In this document: in pieces, positions 1 to 7,697 of the stretch
How the letters are laid out: each line of letters begins with the position of its first letter
Numbering within the stretch: the stretch's first letter is position 1
Virus record (IMG/VR): IMGVR_UViG_3300037882_001635
Span: 1-40,818 of that record
Reading direction: 5' to 3' (one strand)
Source of the DNA: a virus
DNA length: 40,818 nt
The notes under the pieces: generated by a model
The model's input: the letters and a program-made list of their open reading frames with translations, nothing else
Told to the model about the DNA's origin: nothing
The model's database searches: none
Program-made: the position numbers and the translations under genes

Positions 1-12
1 TGACGCAAGGCA
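1..12. repeat. Left copy of 12-bp terminal direct repeat (candidate cos overhang)
   Basis: The bases TGACGCAAGGCA open the window and are repeated exactly as its last 12 bases (40807-40818). Known: lambda-type (GpA) terminases cut cos to leave 12-nt 5' overhangs, and filling in both ends duplicates the overhang. This genome has a GpA-type large subunit and its terminase genes begin about 2.4 kb inside this end, as expected for cos. An assembly overlap is the alternative, but 12 bp is short for that. Confidence 0.55.
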
Positions 13-213
13 AGCCTCCTTTTCCTGAAAGTCTTTAAAATAATAAAAGGTGTACTTTATTCCCTCCCAGCATGGCATAAGCTACACGAGGCGTACCGTT
101 TACCGCCTAACGTGTTGACAGTACGTACAACTACGTAACGGATGTACCCGCTAAGTACACCATGCGTACACCCTTGTCAAGTACTATTTAACAAAAAGAT
201 TATATATGTAATT

Positions 214-247
214 AGTACTGGACAACATAGAGCATATTTGGTATAGT
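214..247 (+). promoter_or_regulatory. Promoter P1 with AGTACTGGAC element
   Basis: AGTACTGGAC (214-223) overlaps a -35 box TGGACA (219-224), followed by a 17-bp spacer and -10 TATAGT (242-247). The same 10-mer occurs only three more times that I can find (33348, 33950 and, on the minus strand, 25622-25631), each at the same distance from a -10. Transcription should start near 254 and meets a terminator within about 70 nt. Confidence 0.7.
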
Positions 248-253
248 ATATGT

Positions 254-321
254 AACCGTATCAAGTGTACCGTAAAACCAACATGAGCAAAATACACCCC
301 CCTTGCTTCGGGGGTTTTTTT
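254..321 (+). ncRNA. Candidate ~68-nt terminated RNA from P1
   Basis: P1 predicts a start near 254 and a strong intrinsic terminator ends at 321, with no credible reading frame between. An ATG at 282 begins a frame that runs through the terminator hairpin into the ParB-like gene and looks accidental. This could be a small RNA or an attenuated leader that reads into the ParB-like gene when antiterminated. Inferred from promoter and terminator only. Confidence 0.35.
298..321 (+). terminator. Intrinsic terminator
   Basis: Stem CCCCC (298-302) with GGGGG (310-314), loop of 7, then seven T (315-321). It separates P1 from the ParB-like gene. Confidence 0.8.
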
Positions 322-337
322 ATGCCCCAGCGTACAG

Positions 338-343
338 TATACT
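338..343 (+). promoter_or_regulatory. -10 box of leaderless promoter for the ParB-like gene
   Basis: TATACT lies 9 nt before the ATG at 353, so the transcript should begin at or next to the start codon. No Shine-Dalgarno is present. The in-frame ATG at 344 abuts the -10 and would not be transcribed. Confidence 0.65.
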
Positions 344-352
344 ATGGGTACC

Positions 353-1039
353 ATGCCAAAGCCCGCCCCGTTTGTCCCGCACTCCGCCAAAGTTAAACTA
401 GCTGCCCTAGTAGGTGCGGACTACAACCCACGTAAAATTGTACAAAAAGACTTGGACAAGTTGGCGGATAGCTTGCGCAAGTTTGGTACCCTGCAACCTA
501 TCACCGTTAATCAGCGTACGGGTAGGGTAGTAGGAGGACACCAAAGGCTAAAGGCGTACGCACAGTTAGGGTTGGACACCGTGGACGTATGGTACGTCAG
601 CCTATCAGACGTGGAAGAGAAGACCGCTAACCTTGCACTTAACAACATGGCCGGTACATGGGACGATGACCCACTAAAAGCCCTACTACTTGAGCTTAAA
701 GATGAGGGGATGAACCTAGACTTTACAGGCTTTCACAGTACCGAGCTTAACGACTTTCTAAAAGACATTCCCGAAATAGACTTCGACGCCATCGATAAGC
801 TAGCAGGGGACAGCCCCGCCTCCTCCTCCGCCCCCGTTACCCCCACCACCTCCACGGCTAACGTAGGGGAGGGCGAAGCCCAGGAGGAAGTTAAGAGTAC
901 TAAGACGTACATGATTACAGCCGTGGTAGGGCAAGAGGACTACTTGCTATGGGAGCGGATGAAAAAGCAAGTAGGGCTTACCACCGACAGGGCGATGATA
1001 CAAAGACTTATACAGCCACTGCCAACGGCTAAACCATGA
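353..1039 (+). CDS. ParB-like N-terminal-domain protein
   Basis: Roughly residues 10-110 match the ParB/Spo0J/Srx-type fold: an NPR motif in DYNPRKI, a DLDKLADSLRKFG helix, then PITVN followed by VVGGHQRL, the usual G-G-H-x-R phosphate-binding box. A Ser/Pro/Thr-rich linker follows (about 155-190) and a short C-terminal segment that could be a ribbon-helix-helix type unit. In phages such proteins near the terminase act as nucleases or as partners of DNA modification; true partition is possible too, but no ParA is seen. I start it at 353 because the -10 box sits 9 nt upstream. The radical SAM gene follows 18 nt downstream with its own -10 box. Confidence 0.85.
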   Translation: MPKPAPFVPHSAKVKLAALVGADYNPRKIVQKDLDKLADSLRKFGTLQPITVNQRTGRVVGGHQRLKAYAQLGLDTVDVWYVSLSDVEEKTANLALNNMAGTWDDDPLKALLLELKDEGMNLDFTGFHSTELNDFLKDIPEIDFDAIDKLAGDSPASSSAPVTPTTSTANVGEGEAQEEVKSTKTYMITAVVGQEDYLLWERMKKQVGLTTDRAMIQRLIQPLPTAKP

Positions 1040-1041
1040 TG

Positions 1042-1047
1042 TATACT
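1042..1047 (+). promoter_or_regulatory. -10 box of leaderless promoter for radical SAM gene
   Basis: TGTATACT with TATACT at 1042-1047, 10 nt before the ATG at 1058; no Shine-Dalgarno and no clear -35. Confidence 0.6.
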
Positions 1048-1057
1048 ACTAGGTACT

Positions 1058-2218
1058 ATGCTAAAACCCTACCTAGGCGAGTTCCTAATATCCCCTATAC
1101 CTCTAGAGCTATCATTAAACTACTGTTCTCACAAGTGCGCCTATTGCTTCGCTAACTTAAACAAGCCCGACCGCAAGGCAGACCTTACGCAAATTACAAA
1201 TCTAATTGTAGATTGCGAAAATAGGGAGACGACAGAAGCGAAGTTATTGGCGGCGAGGTACCCAGTACTAATCTCCAACAAGGTGGATGGGTTCGCACAC
1301 AGCAACTACAAAGAGACCATTAAAATACTTGAACTATTGCAAGCTAAGGGCGTACCAGTTGCGTTCCAGACAAAGGGAGGCAAAGGGATTGATGACGCCT
1401 TAAAGCTCATAGGACCGTCAGCGTGGTACATCTCTATGGGCTTTAACGATGATGAGAAGCGGAAGAAGATTGAACCAGGCGCACCCTGCATGGAGGACAG
1501 GTACAAGCTTGCAGAATTACTAATCAGCAAGGGACATTATGTATCCGTAGGTATCAACCCTATTATTCCAGAGTGGTTGCCAGATTATAAATATCTTGTA
1601 GACCGTTGCATGTCTATTGGTGTTAAATCCTTTTGGCTATCGACTTTACACCTTAATAACAACCAGACACGCAAGATGTCGCAACGTGAGAAAGATAACC
1701 TTACGCCCGAGGTTATTAGTAAGGCGTACAAGCATACAACAGATACTGTATGGCACCGCCATTGGTTAGCAGCGTGTGACTACATCCGTTCAGTTAAAGG
1801 GTCCGTTTACTATGGAGGGTACCCAACGTCAAGTACTTATTGGGACGCTTACACAGCTTTGTATCCTAAGTTATTCCCTACGCTACAGGGGTTCATTAAT
1901 AAGCTATCGGCGGCCGGTGCAACACGGGCTACGTTTAAGGACTTTCTAGACTACAACATACCTATGTTGCCTAAAATTAAAGTCAGCGGACGTGACTACC
2001 TAGGAGCATTCGACCCCGAGATGAACGCAGCTTACGACCTATCCAAGTGCGACACCTACGCCCGTGTACTTGCAATGTTCTGGGACGAAGAGGATTTCTA
2101 TAAGTGTCCCGCCCGAAACTTTGCATTTGATTACATAGATGTTGATGAGGATAATATACTACGTGACGAGCGAGACATGCCCATATTTAGTTTCAATCCA
2201 AAGTACGTGTATACTTAA
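1058..2218 (+). CDS. Radical SAM protein, SplB-like
   Basis: 386 residues. C23, C27 and C30 form the CX3CX2C cluster motif (NYCSHKCAYCF) that ligates the 4Fe-4S cluster of radical SAM enzymes. The middle of the protein follows the pattern of the spore-photoproduct-lyase-like group (COG1533): a Q-T-K-G strand, a S-M-G strand, then an EPGAP box and a VGINPIIP strand. Extra cysteines near the C-terminus (about 345-365) may bind a second cluster. The substrate is unknown. It sits between a ParB-like gene and the terminase genes, which makes a nucleic-acid substrate (modification or repair) a reasonable guess. It is distinct from QueE, whose motif spacing differs. Confidence 0.85.
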   Translation: MLKPYLGEFLISPIPLELSLNYCSHKCAYCFANLNKPDRKADLTQITNLIVDCENRETTEAKLLAARYPVLISNKVDGFAHSNYKETIKILELLQAKGVPVAFQTKGGKGIDDALKLIGPSAWYISMGFNDDEKRKKIEPGAPCMEDRYKLAELLISKGHYVSVGINPIIPEWLPDYKYLVDRCMSIGVKSFWLSTLHLNNNQTRKMSQREKDNLTPEVISKAYKHTTDTVWHRHWLAACDYIRSVKGSVYYGGYPTSSTYWDAYTALYPKLFPTLQGFINKLSAAGATRATFKDFLDYNIPMLPKIKVSGRDYLGAFDPEMNAAYDLSKCDTYARVLAMFWDEEDFYKCPARNFAFDYIDVDEDNILRDERDMPIFSFNPKYVYT

Positions 2219-2268
2219 TTTACAAACACAGCGTTTTTAGGAAACATAACAATTAACTAACTATATAT

Positions 2269-2361
2269 ATGGCAGACTCAAATCGTGGTTCAAGCAAAAG
2301 CAAATCAGGCAAAGGCAAAAAGGGCGGGAAGTCCGGCTCTAAGGGCGGCAAACGTAAGTAA
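2269..2361 (+). CDS. Tiny Lys/Gly/Ser-rich basic peptide (30 aa)
   Basis: An ATG at 2269 opens a 30-residue frame beginning MADSNRGSSK and ending GGKRK. It is almost entirely Lys, Gly and Ser, low in complexity and strongly basic, followed within 20 nt by a terminator. Codons match the neighbours. Such a peptide would bind nucleic acid or polyanions non-specifically; a role in DNA condensation or packaging is possible but unproven. The isolated placement between two well-defined transcription signals supports it being a real gene. Confidence 0.55.
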   Translation: MADSNRGSSKSKSGKGKKGGKSGSKGGKRK

Positions 2362-2380
2362 CCCCAGCCAGTAAGTTCAC

Positions 2381-2412
2381 AAACCCCTAGGCTAAACCCC
2401 TAGGGGTTTTTT
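2381..2412 (+). terminator. Intrinsic terminator
   Basis: Ten-base stem AAACCCCTAG (2381-2390) with CTAGGGGTTT (2400-2409), 9-base loop, and a run of six T at 2407-2412. It closes the short upstream transcript before the terminase operon. Confidence 0.8.
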
Positions 2413-2420
2413 ATGTACGC

Positions 2421-3035
2421 ATGACTAGGTGTATGACGCAAGTAGAATTAGCCGAGAAGCTAGGTTGCTCTAAGCAACTTATCAACAAGTACAAGAACGA
2501 GGGTATGCCCGTAGGTAGTTATGAGGCAGCGGCAGAGTGGTACAAGATAAACGTACCAAATGGAAAAGCTAACACTACGAGTGAAGCCGTGGGTACTGCA
2601 CCACATCCAGAGGCTAAGAAGATAACCGATGATCTACACGCCAGCCTACGCAAGGACGGTACAGAGGGACTGTTGGCACGTATCACGCAACGTGAGAAGT
2701 GGTTATTTAATCAGTTGGCTACAGCCATGCAAAAGGGGGAACACTCCACCGCACTGGTACTAGCCCGTGACCACGCTAACGCGGGTAAGCTACTGTTAGA
2801 GTTAGAGGAGCGGGCAAAGGCTATCATGCGAGACGATGGCAGGCTTATTGAAGTGGAGCAAGCCAAGCAGTTAATGATACAAATATTCGGCGTAGTACGT
2901 TCACAGTTCGAGTATGTACCTATCGAGTACGGGCACAAGGTTAACCCCAAAGACCCCGCAGCAGGGGAGGAGCTACTACGTGACGTAACTAATTCAGTTA
3001 TCAACGCAATATCTAAGGAGTTGGAGAAACTATGA
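2421..3035 (+). CDS. Terminase small subunit
   Basis: 204 residues. The N-terminus is a winged-helix unit of the Nu1 type: VELAEKLGCSKQLINKYKNEG followed by GMP and a helix with AAAEWY. In lambda this domain recognises cosB sites. The remainder is helical and charged and would mediate assembly and binding to the large subunit. The stop overlaps the start of the large subunit (ATGA), as is usual for this pair. A second ATG at 2433 directly before the HTH is an equally good start; neither has a clear Shine-Dalgarno. Confidence 0.85.
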   Translation: MTRCMTQVELAEKLGCSKQLINKYKNEGMPVGSYEAAAEWYKINVPNGKANTTSEAVGTAPHPEAKKITDDLHASLRKDGTEGLLARITQREKWLFNQLATAMQKGEHSTALVLARDHANAGKLLLELEERAKAIMRDDGRLIEVEQAKQLMIQIFGVVRSQFEYVPIEYGHKVNPKDPAAGEELLRDVTNSVINAISKELEKL

Positions 3036-4906
3036 AAGCTATTGATGTACTAAAGCTATTCATGGTGTCGATGTTTGCCCTACGCAAATGGCCGAAAGTC
3101 AGCGAGTGGGTTCCTAAGAATATGTGGATACCTAAGATGGCAGGACGTAAGCCAGCCTTTTGGAGCCTTGCACGTAACCCCGCCTTTGCGGAAATCTTAG
3201 ATACTTTTACTGACAGGCGTGTTAAGTACGTGTATCTTTGCTTTGGTACCCAGCTAGGTAAGACTACGTTGTTATTTGCTATCCTGCTTTATAACATCGT
3301 CTATCGAAAGTATAATTCGCTTTGGATTTTCCCTAACAAAGAAGACGGCGTGTTTCTATCCGAGACCAGGTGGCGTCCGTTGTTGGAGTCATGCAAGCCA
3401 GCGTTTGCCGAGTTGCTTAGTACACGTGGAGCTAACAACCAAGACCGCCAGCTTTTCATAGATTGCTTTATTCGCTTCGTAGGTAGCTTTGGTAAGACAG
3501 GCGTACAGTCTACCCCAGCCGAGCTATTACTATTCGATGAGGTGGATAACCTAGCTATGGGTAAGGTACGAGACGGCGAGGTTAGTACAGGTGCATTAGT
3601 GGCAGGTACTGAACGCCTAAAGGACAGTCCCGATGGTAAGGCGTACTACAGCGGTTCGCCTAAGTCGCCTAACGGTGCAATCTGGACAGGGTTAGAGTCC
3701 AGCGATTGGCGGGTATTCTACATGCCTAGCCCTCACGCACCCGATAAAGAGTGGATAACTTTCGAGTGGGGCAGCCCAGAGACTAAGGGTGGTATTAAGT
3801 GGAGTCCAGACGCTAAAGACCCAGTAACGGGGGAGTGGGATATATCCAAAGTTATTGAAACATGTTACTACGCATGCCCGCACACAGGGCTACCGATTAC
3901 GACAGCACATAAACAAGTGATGTTACGCAAGGGCAAGTGGGTATCTACTAACCCGAAAGCCGACCCAGAAAAGCGGGGGTACCAGATGAGCAGCTTATAT
4001 GCAGCCGACTACCCGTGGGAAAAGATAACCCGTGAGTACTTTAACAAGCGGTCACAGCCAGGCGGACTAATTCAGTTTATTAATGGTTGGCTAGCCGAGC
4101 CGTACCGTCCCAAAGCACAACACGTAAGCGATGAACTTTTAATCCTACGCAGCAAGGAGGAGAAAGACGGCGAGGGCAACGTGACCTTTAAGCCGTACCT
4201 ACGTGGTACGATCAAGGGCAACGCCCGTATTCTTATGGGTGTAGACGTACAGATGAATCACTTGTGGTTCGTGGTACGTGGGCATGACGCAGACTTTAAG
4301 ACCAGCTACTTAATTGATTATGGTATGGTGGGACACTTTGACGACCTTGACCCTATCTACAAAAAGTACCAAGTCAGCGGGCTAATTATAGACACGGGAC
4401 ATAGAGCCAAGGAAACGTTACGTGCGATATACGAGCGCCGCAAGTTAGGATATAACTGGTTCGGTGTTAAGGGTTACGGTGTTAAGTCGCAAGGTGCAAT
4501 GAAAGATGATGTGTTCATACGACCCAACAAAGGCGACCCGTTTATGATGACGCCTAATGCAGGCAAGGTAACCGTACCCGTGTTAGACAGCAATAACCCG
4601 CACTGGTACGAAAACTACTTTAAGCTTCGTAACGGTTCGCTACCTGGTTGGCACTTACCGCATGATGTATGCCAAGAGTACATGAAGCAAGCCATGAACG
4701 TACGCAGCGAAGAAAAGGTAGACGAGCGAGGCAACAAGTCGACAGACATAGCAATTAAGGGAGATGACCACATGCCAGATTGCGAGCGTTACGAATGCCT
4801 ACTAGCTTCGTACTTGAATATATGGGGACGCCAGTACGTACCTACCACTGAAGAGGTGGCACAAGCCCAGCCAGCCAAGAAGAAGCCACGTATACGGTTT
4901 AGCTAA
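3032..4906 (+). CDS. Terminase large subunit, GpA type
   Basis: 624 residues, the usual length for the lambda GpA family. The ATPase shows a Walker-A-like GTQLGKT at 72-78 and Walker B LLLFDE with D169 and E170. The C-terminal half carries the nuclease: an acidic strand ending GVDVQ, a second with LIIDTGH, and the family-typical helical end with D-x-x-P-D-C-E. It should cut cos and pump DNA into the prohead. The family assignment supports reading the 12-bp terminal repeat as a cohesive end. The start overlaps the small subunit stop by 4 nt. Confidence 0.93.
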   Translation: MKAIDVLKLFMVSMFALRKWPKVSEWVPKNMWIPKMAGRKPAFWSLARNPAFAEILDTFTDRRVKYVYLCFGTQLGKTTLLFAILLYNIVYRKYNSLWIFPNKEDGVFLSETRWRPLLESCKPAFAELLSTRGANNQDRQLFIDCFIRFVGSFGKTGVQSTPAELLLFDEVDNLAMGKVRDGEVSTGALVAGTERLKDSPDGKAYYSGSPKSPNGAIWTGLESSDWRVFYMPSPHAPDKEWITFEWGSPETKGGIKWSPDAKDPVTGEWDISKVIETCYYACPHTGLPITTAHKQVMLRKGKWVSTNPKADPEKRGYQMSSLYAADYPWEKITREYFNKRSQPGGLIQFINGWLAEPYRPKAQHVSDELLILRSKEEKDGEGNVTFKPYLRGTIKGNARILMGVDVQMNHLWFVVRGHDADFKTSYLIDYGMVGHFDDLDPIYKKYQVSGLIIDTGHRAKETLRAIYERRKLGYNWFGVKGYGVKSQGAMKDDVFIRPNKGDPFMMTPNAGKVTVPVLDSNNPHWYENYFKLRNGSLPGWHLPHDVCQEYMKQAMNVRSEEKVDERGNKSTDIAIKGDDHMPDCERYECLLASYLNIWGRQYVPTTEEVAQAQPAKKKPRIRFS

Positions 4907-4910
4907 TTGT

Positions 4911-5741
4911 ATGGCTAAGGTAACTATCGAGTGCAACCAACAGGGCTTTCAGCGTGCCGTCTATGGCATTGCGAAAGCTACCAAGACTAATGCCCGTACG
5001 GTTTTAAAGAAAGAAGTGGGTGCGATATTGAAAAAGACGGTGGAGTATGTACGTGTTGCCAAGGCGTCCAAAATACGTGAGACATGGCAGGGGTACAAGT
5101 ACTGGTTAGATTATGGTATATCGTCCAACGGACAGACGGGGACGCTTCGTACACGTAAGAATGAAAAGTTATTCCGTGGTCAGCAGGGAGTAGCTAAACT
5201 AGATGTAACCATTATGTCCCCGAGTGGCAGCCTACGAAACAAGGGTAGTAGTGGGTGGGGTGACAATGACTTCGCCTACGACATACGAGCTAACAAGTGG
5301 TACAAGATGACATGGCTTATGGATAATAAGTTATGGGCGCGTATTAAGAGTACTATGGCGTTACGCAGCGAGCGTAGTAAGTGGTTCACTGAACAAATGC
5401 AAGCCCGCCTAGGTGCCGTGTTCCTTGCCGCCCAAAGTTGGTACCGTATCGGGCTTAAAACAGGGCTACTACAGTCTACCGATGTTAACCCTAAGATAGC
5501 CGCAGCTGTTAGTTCTGGTAGGTTCAAGCACTATGACAGTTCGGGTGGCGTGGTGGAGTTCAGTAAGTTATTTAGCTATGGGTTCCAAATCCGATTTCAC
5601 GATGACAGGCTTATACAAAAGGCAAATGCCAGCAAAGCTTTCTGGTGGGCGCGCAATACCCGCATAAAGTACTTTCAGCAAAACCTACGCCACGGGGTGT
5701 TCAAGGATATAGCCGAAGCTAAGAAGCGGTACAAGTTATGA
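4911..5741 (+). CDS. Hypothetical virion-module protein (276 aa)
   Basis: It starts 4 nt after the large terminase, so it belongs to the same transcript, and its stop codon overlaps a perfect palindrome at 5741-5764. The sequence is basic, rich in Trp, Tyr and Arg, with no membrane segment. The N-terminal helix (ARTVLKKEVGAILKKTVEYV) recalls HK97 gp10-like minor head or tail proteins, but I cannot assign it. Position between terminase and connector suggests a minor head or head-completion role. Confidence 0.8.
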   Translation: MAKVTIECNQQGFQRAVYGIAKATKTNARTVLKKEVGAILKKTVEYVRVAKASKIRETWQGYKYWLDYGISSNGQTGTLRTRKNEKLFRGQQGVAKLDVTIMSPSGSLRNKGSSGWGDNDFAYDIRANKWYKMTWLMDNKLWARIKSTMALRSERSKWFTEQMQARLGAVFLAAQSWYRIGLKTGLLQSTDVNPKIAAAVSSGRFKHYDSSGGVVEFSKLFSYGFQIRFHDDRLIQKANASKAFWWARNTRIKYFQQNLRHGVFKDIAEAKKRYKL

Positions 5742-5764
5742 AATGCGAACTCGAGTTCGCATTT
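5741..5764 (+). terminator. Perfect 24-bp palindrome, likely weak terminator
   Basis: AAATGCGAAC (5741-5750), TCGA, GTTCGCATTT (5755-5764) form a perfect inverted repeat able to make a 10-bp hairpin, with only three to four T at the end. It may be a leaky terminator or RNA-processing site inside the late operon. It could equally be a protein-binding palindrome. Confidence 0.5.
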
Positions 5765-5782
5765 TGACATACAGCTAGGTGT

Positions 5783-6118
5783 ATGCCTATTGAAATAACA
5801 GCCCGTAAAACTCCAAGGGAGCAACTTGCCGAGTGGGAAGCAGAATTAGTAATCGTCAAGCGTGCTATAGCCATTATTGACCAAGCGGGACAAAGCTTCG
5901 GAGATGGTGCAACTAACCAAAGTTTCGCCGAGTTAGAGAAGTACGCCCAGCGTAGGGAGCAACTAGAGATGTTTATTGATAACTACAAGTCCCGCATTGA
6001 GGCAGGGGAAACAGGTACAACTACCCGCACCCGCAGGCAGAACAAGCAGACCATACGATTAGTAACGTCCGATAGTGAGACAAACCAAGGAGGATACAGC
6101 AATGGCTACCTCTACTAA
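5783..6118 (+). CDS. gpW-like head-tail connector (putative)
   Basis: 111 residues. The first ~75 form two helices (EQLAEWEAELVIVKRAIAII and FAELEKYAQRREQLEMFID) joined by a short Gly-rich turn with S-F-x-x-x, the layout of lambda gpW, which closes the portal and joins the tail. The remaining tail is Thr/Arg-rich. Lambda has the same order, large terminase then W then portal, which supports the call more than the weak sequence likeness does. A Shine-Dalgarno for the portal lies within its 3' end. Confidence 0.55.
   Translation: MPIEITARKTPREQLAEWEAELVIVKRAIAIIDQAGQSFGDGATNQSFAELEKYAQRREQLEMFIDNYKSRIEAGETGTTTRTRRQNKQTIRLVTSDSETNQGGYSNGYLY
6087..6093 (+). promoter_or_regulatory. Strong Shine-Dalgarno deciding the portal start
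   Basis: AAGGAGG lies 8 nt before the ATG at 6102. It shows that the host ribosome carries a normal anti-Shine-Dalgarno, although most operon-first genes here lack one. Confidence 0.75.
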
Positions 6119-7682
6119 TTACGGACGCCTAAGCCGAGCACGCCCGCCCGAGGTGTACGATACAAAGGGCTTTATGGAGTTTGTCGGCGGGAGTGGTAAC
6201 GGTACCAGCTTTTCCGCAGGGGCAGCCAAGTCTAGTTCTACTAACGACAAGTCACGTGATTGGGCAGACGCAGATAGCTATTCATTCCTAGGTAACTCTA
6301 CCTTTCAGCGTTCCCGTATCGTCCGCCGTTGTCGTTGGTTCGAGTTAAACAGTGCCTTTTGTGCCGCTATTGTTGAGGGGTACGCAGCCGAGATAGGCAC
6401 CCCCGTATTGTCCGTACAGACAGATGACGAAGCGTACAATGACGCCGCCGAAATTGGATGGTATAAGTTTAAGGATAACGCCGAGAAAACAGGGTTAACA
6501 TTAGACGAAGACTTATACAACAAGTCGAAAGAGAACTTAAAAGCAGGAGGCAGTTTCAGCGTACTCTATGCCGACACGCTACAGTACCTTTCTATTCCGT
6601 CAGAATTTTGCGGGAGTGTATTTTCCCCGGAAAACCCTAACGAGAGTAACGGCGTAATCAAGGACAACTCAGGGCGGGTAACTCATTATCGTTTCTGCAT
6701 GCCGGACAAATCGGGTTACCTAGACTTTGCTAATAACTCCGTACTAGTGCCAGCCGACATAGTGCTACACGTACTAGACCGTACCCGCATGTTAGGCAAC
6801 CGTGAACGTTCATGGCTTACCCAAGCCTTGCCAGTAATTAAAGACCATGATGACGTAGAGCAAGCTAAGGTTATCAAGGTTAAGCAGGCTACGTTTCTTT
6901 GCATAGTCAAATCCCCACCGCCCAGCGTACTATCTCATGACTTAGGGAGCACGAAACTACCGAGTACCCCTATCATGAATCCAGACAAGCCTTTGGATGA
7001 TGACGAAAACGCAGATAGCGAAGATGATGTAGACGTAATCGTTCCAGGCGAACAGCGTATTGTTCATGCCGAGGGTAAGTACGAAATGTTTGAGCCTAGC
7101 CACAACATTACCGACTACAAAGAGTTCAAGAACTTACTGGTTGATAGTGCCCTTTCCACTATTCAGCTACCCCCGCAGGTAGTCATTACCACGTTCCGTG
7201 AGGACAATTATTCGTCCGCCCGTGCAACCCGTAACACATGGGAGATTCGCCGCCGCCGTGACCACCAAATACTTCGTACACGTTTCTTGTACCCGCTATT
7301 CAAGTGGTTCCGTGAGAACGCCGAGAAGCTAGGTATAATTCCAAAATGTCCAAAAGGGCAAGAGGATAACTTCGAGTTTATATATCCTATTGCCCCAGCT
7401 ATCGACCCACAAAAGGACACAGCTACGTCTATTGCCCGTCTAGCAGGTGGTATCAGTTCCATTCAAGAAGAACATGCACTACTAGGCAAAGACACCCGTG
7501 TAGTTTGGCGTCTACGAGCACAGGCACTAGCCCTAGCACGTGACCTAGGCATAGAGTACAACGTTAACCCGGACGCTATCCGCAGCGAGTCTACTCCTAA
7601 CGGTGTTGTACCGTTACTTGCACCCGACCCAAAGGCTACGAAGCCAGGGAAACCAGCGTACAAACCAGACGAAGCAACTTAA
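6102..7682 (+). CDS. Portal protein, lambda gpB type
   Basis: 526 residues from the ATG preceded by AAGGAGG. The motif run RCRWFELNSAFCAAIVEGYAAE is the conserved N-terminal part of lambda-type portals (R-x-L-x-x-N-x-x-x-x-x-I), followed by the GGSFSVLY strand, a DIVLHV strand, LPVIKDHDD, and late an RDHQILRTRFLYPL helix. It forms the dodecameric vertex through which DNA enters. It overlaps the connector gene by 17 nt and is followed by the protease 15 nt downstream. Confidence 0.88.
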   Translation: MATSTNYGRLSRARPPEVYDTKGFMEFVGGSGNGTSFSAGAAKSSSTNDKSRDWADADSYSFLGNSTFQRSRIVRRCRWFELNSAFCAAIVEGYAAEIGTPVLSVQTDDEAYNDAAEIGWYKFKDNAEKTGLTLDEDLYNKSKENLKAGGSFSVLYADTLQYLSIPSEFCGSVFSPENPNESNGVIKDNSGRVTHYRFCMPDKSGYLDFANNSVLVPADIVLHVLDRTRMLGNRERSWLTQALPVIKDHDDVEQAKVIKVKQATFLCIVKSPPPSVLSHDLGSTKLPSTPIMNPDKPLDDDENADSEDDVDVIVPGEQRIVHAEGKYEMFEPSHNITDYKEFKNLLVDSALSTIQLPPQVVITTFREDNYSSARATRNTWEIRRRRDHQILRTRFLYPLFKWFRENAEKLGIIPKCPKGQEDNFEFIYPIAPAIDPQKDTATSIARLAGGISSIQEEHALLGKDTRVVWRLRAQALALARDLGIEYNVNPDAIRSESTPNGVVPLLAPDPKATKPGKPAYKPDEAT

Positions 7683-7697
7683 CCCACATCCCCTTAT

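Larger units (their letters stand above)
13..352. other. Left-end non-coding region
   Basis: No convincing gene lies here. The stretch is dense in GTAC, with copies at 93, 121, 125, 144, 155, 166 and 181; those at 144, 155 and 166 are 11 bp apart, about one helical turn. It also holds a TTGACA at 115-120 without a matching -10, promoter P1 (219-247), a terminator (298-321) and the -10 box of the first gene (338-343). Together with the right-end non-coding DNA it forms the presumed cos region. Confidence 0.6.

Noticed and set aside
282-394. Small frame starting at the ATG at 282 after P1
   Set aside because: It runs through the terminator hairpin and into the ParB-like gene in another frame; unlikely to be translated.
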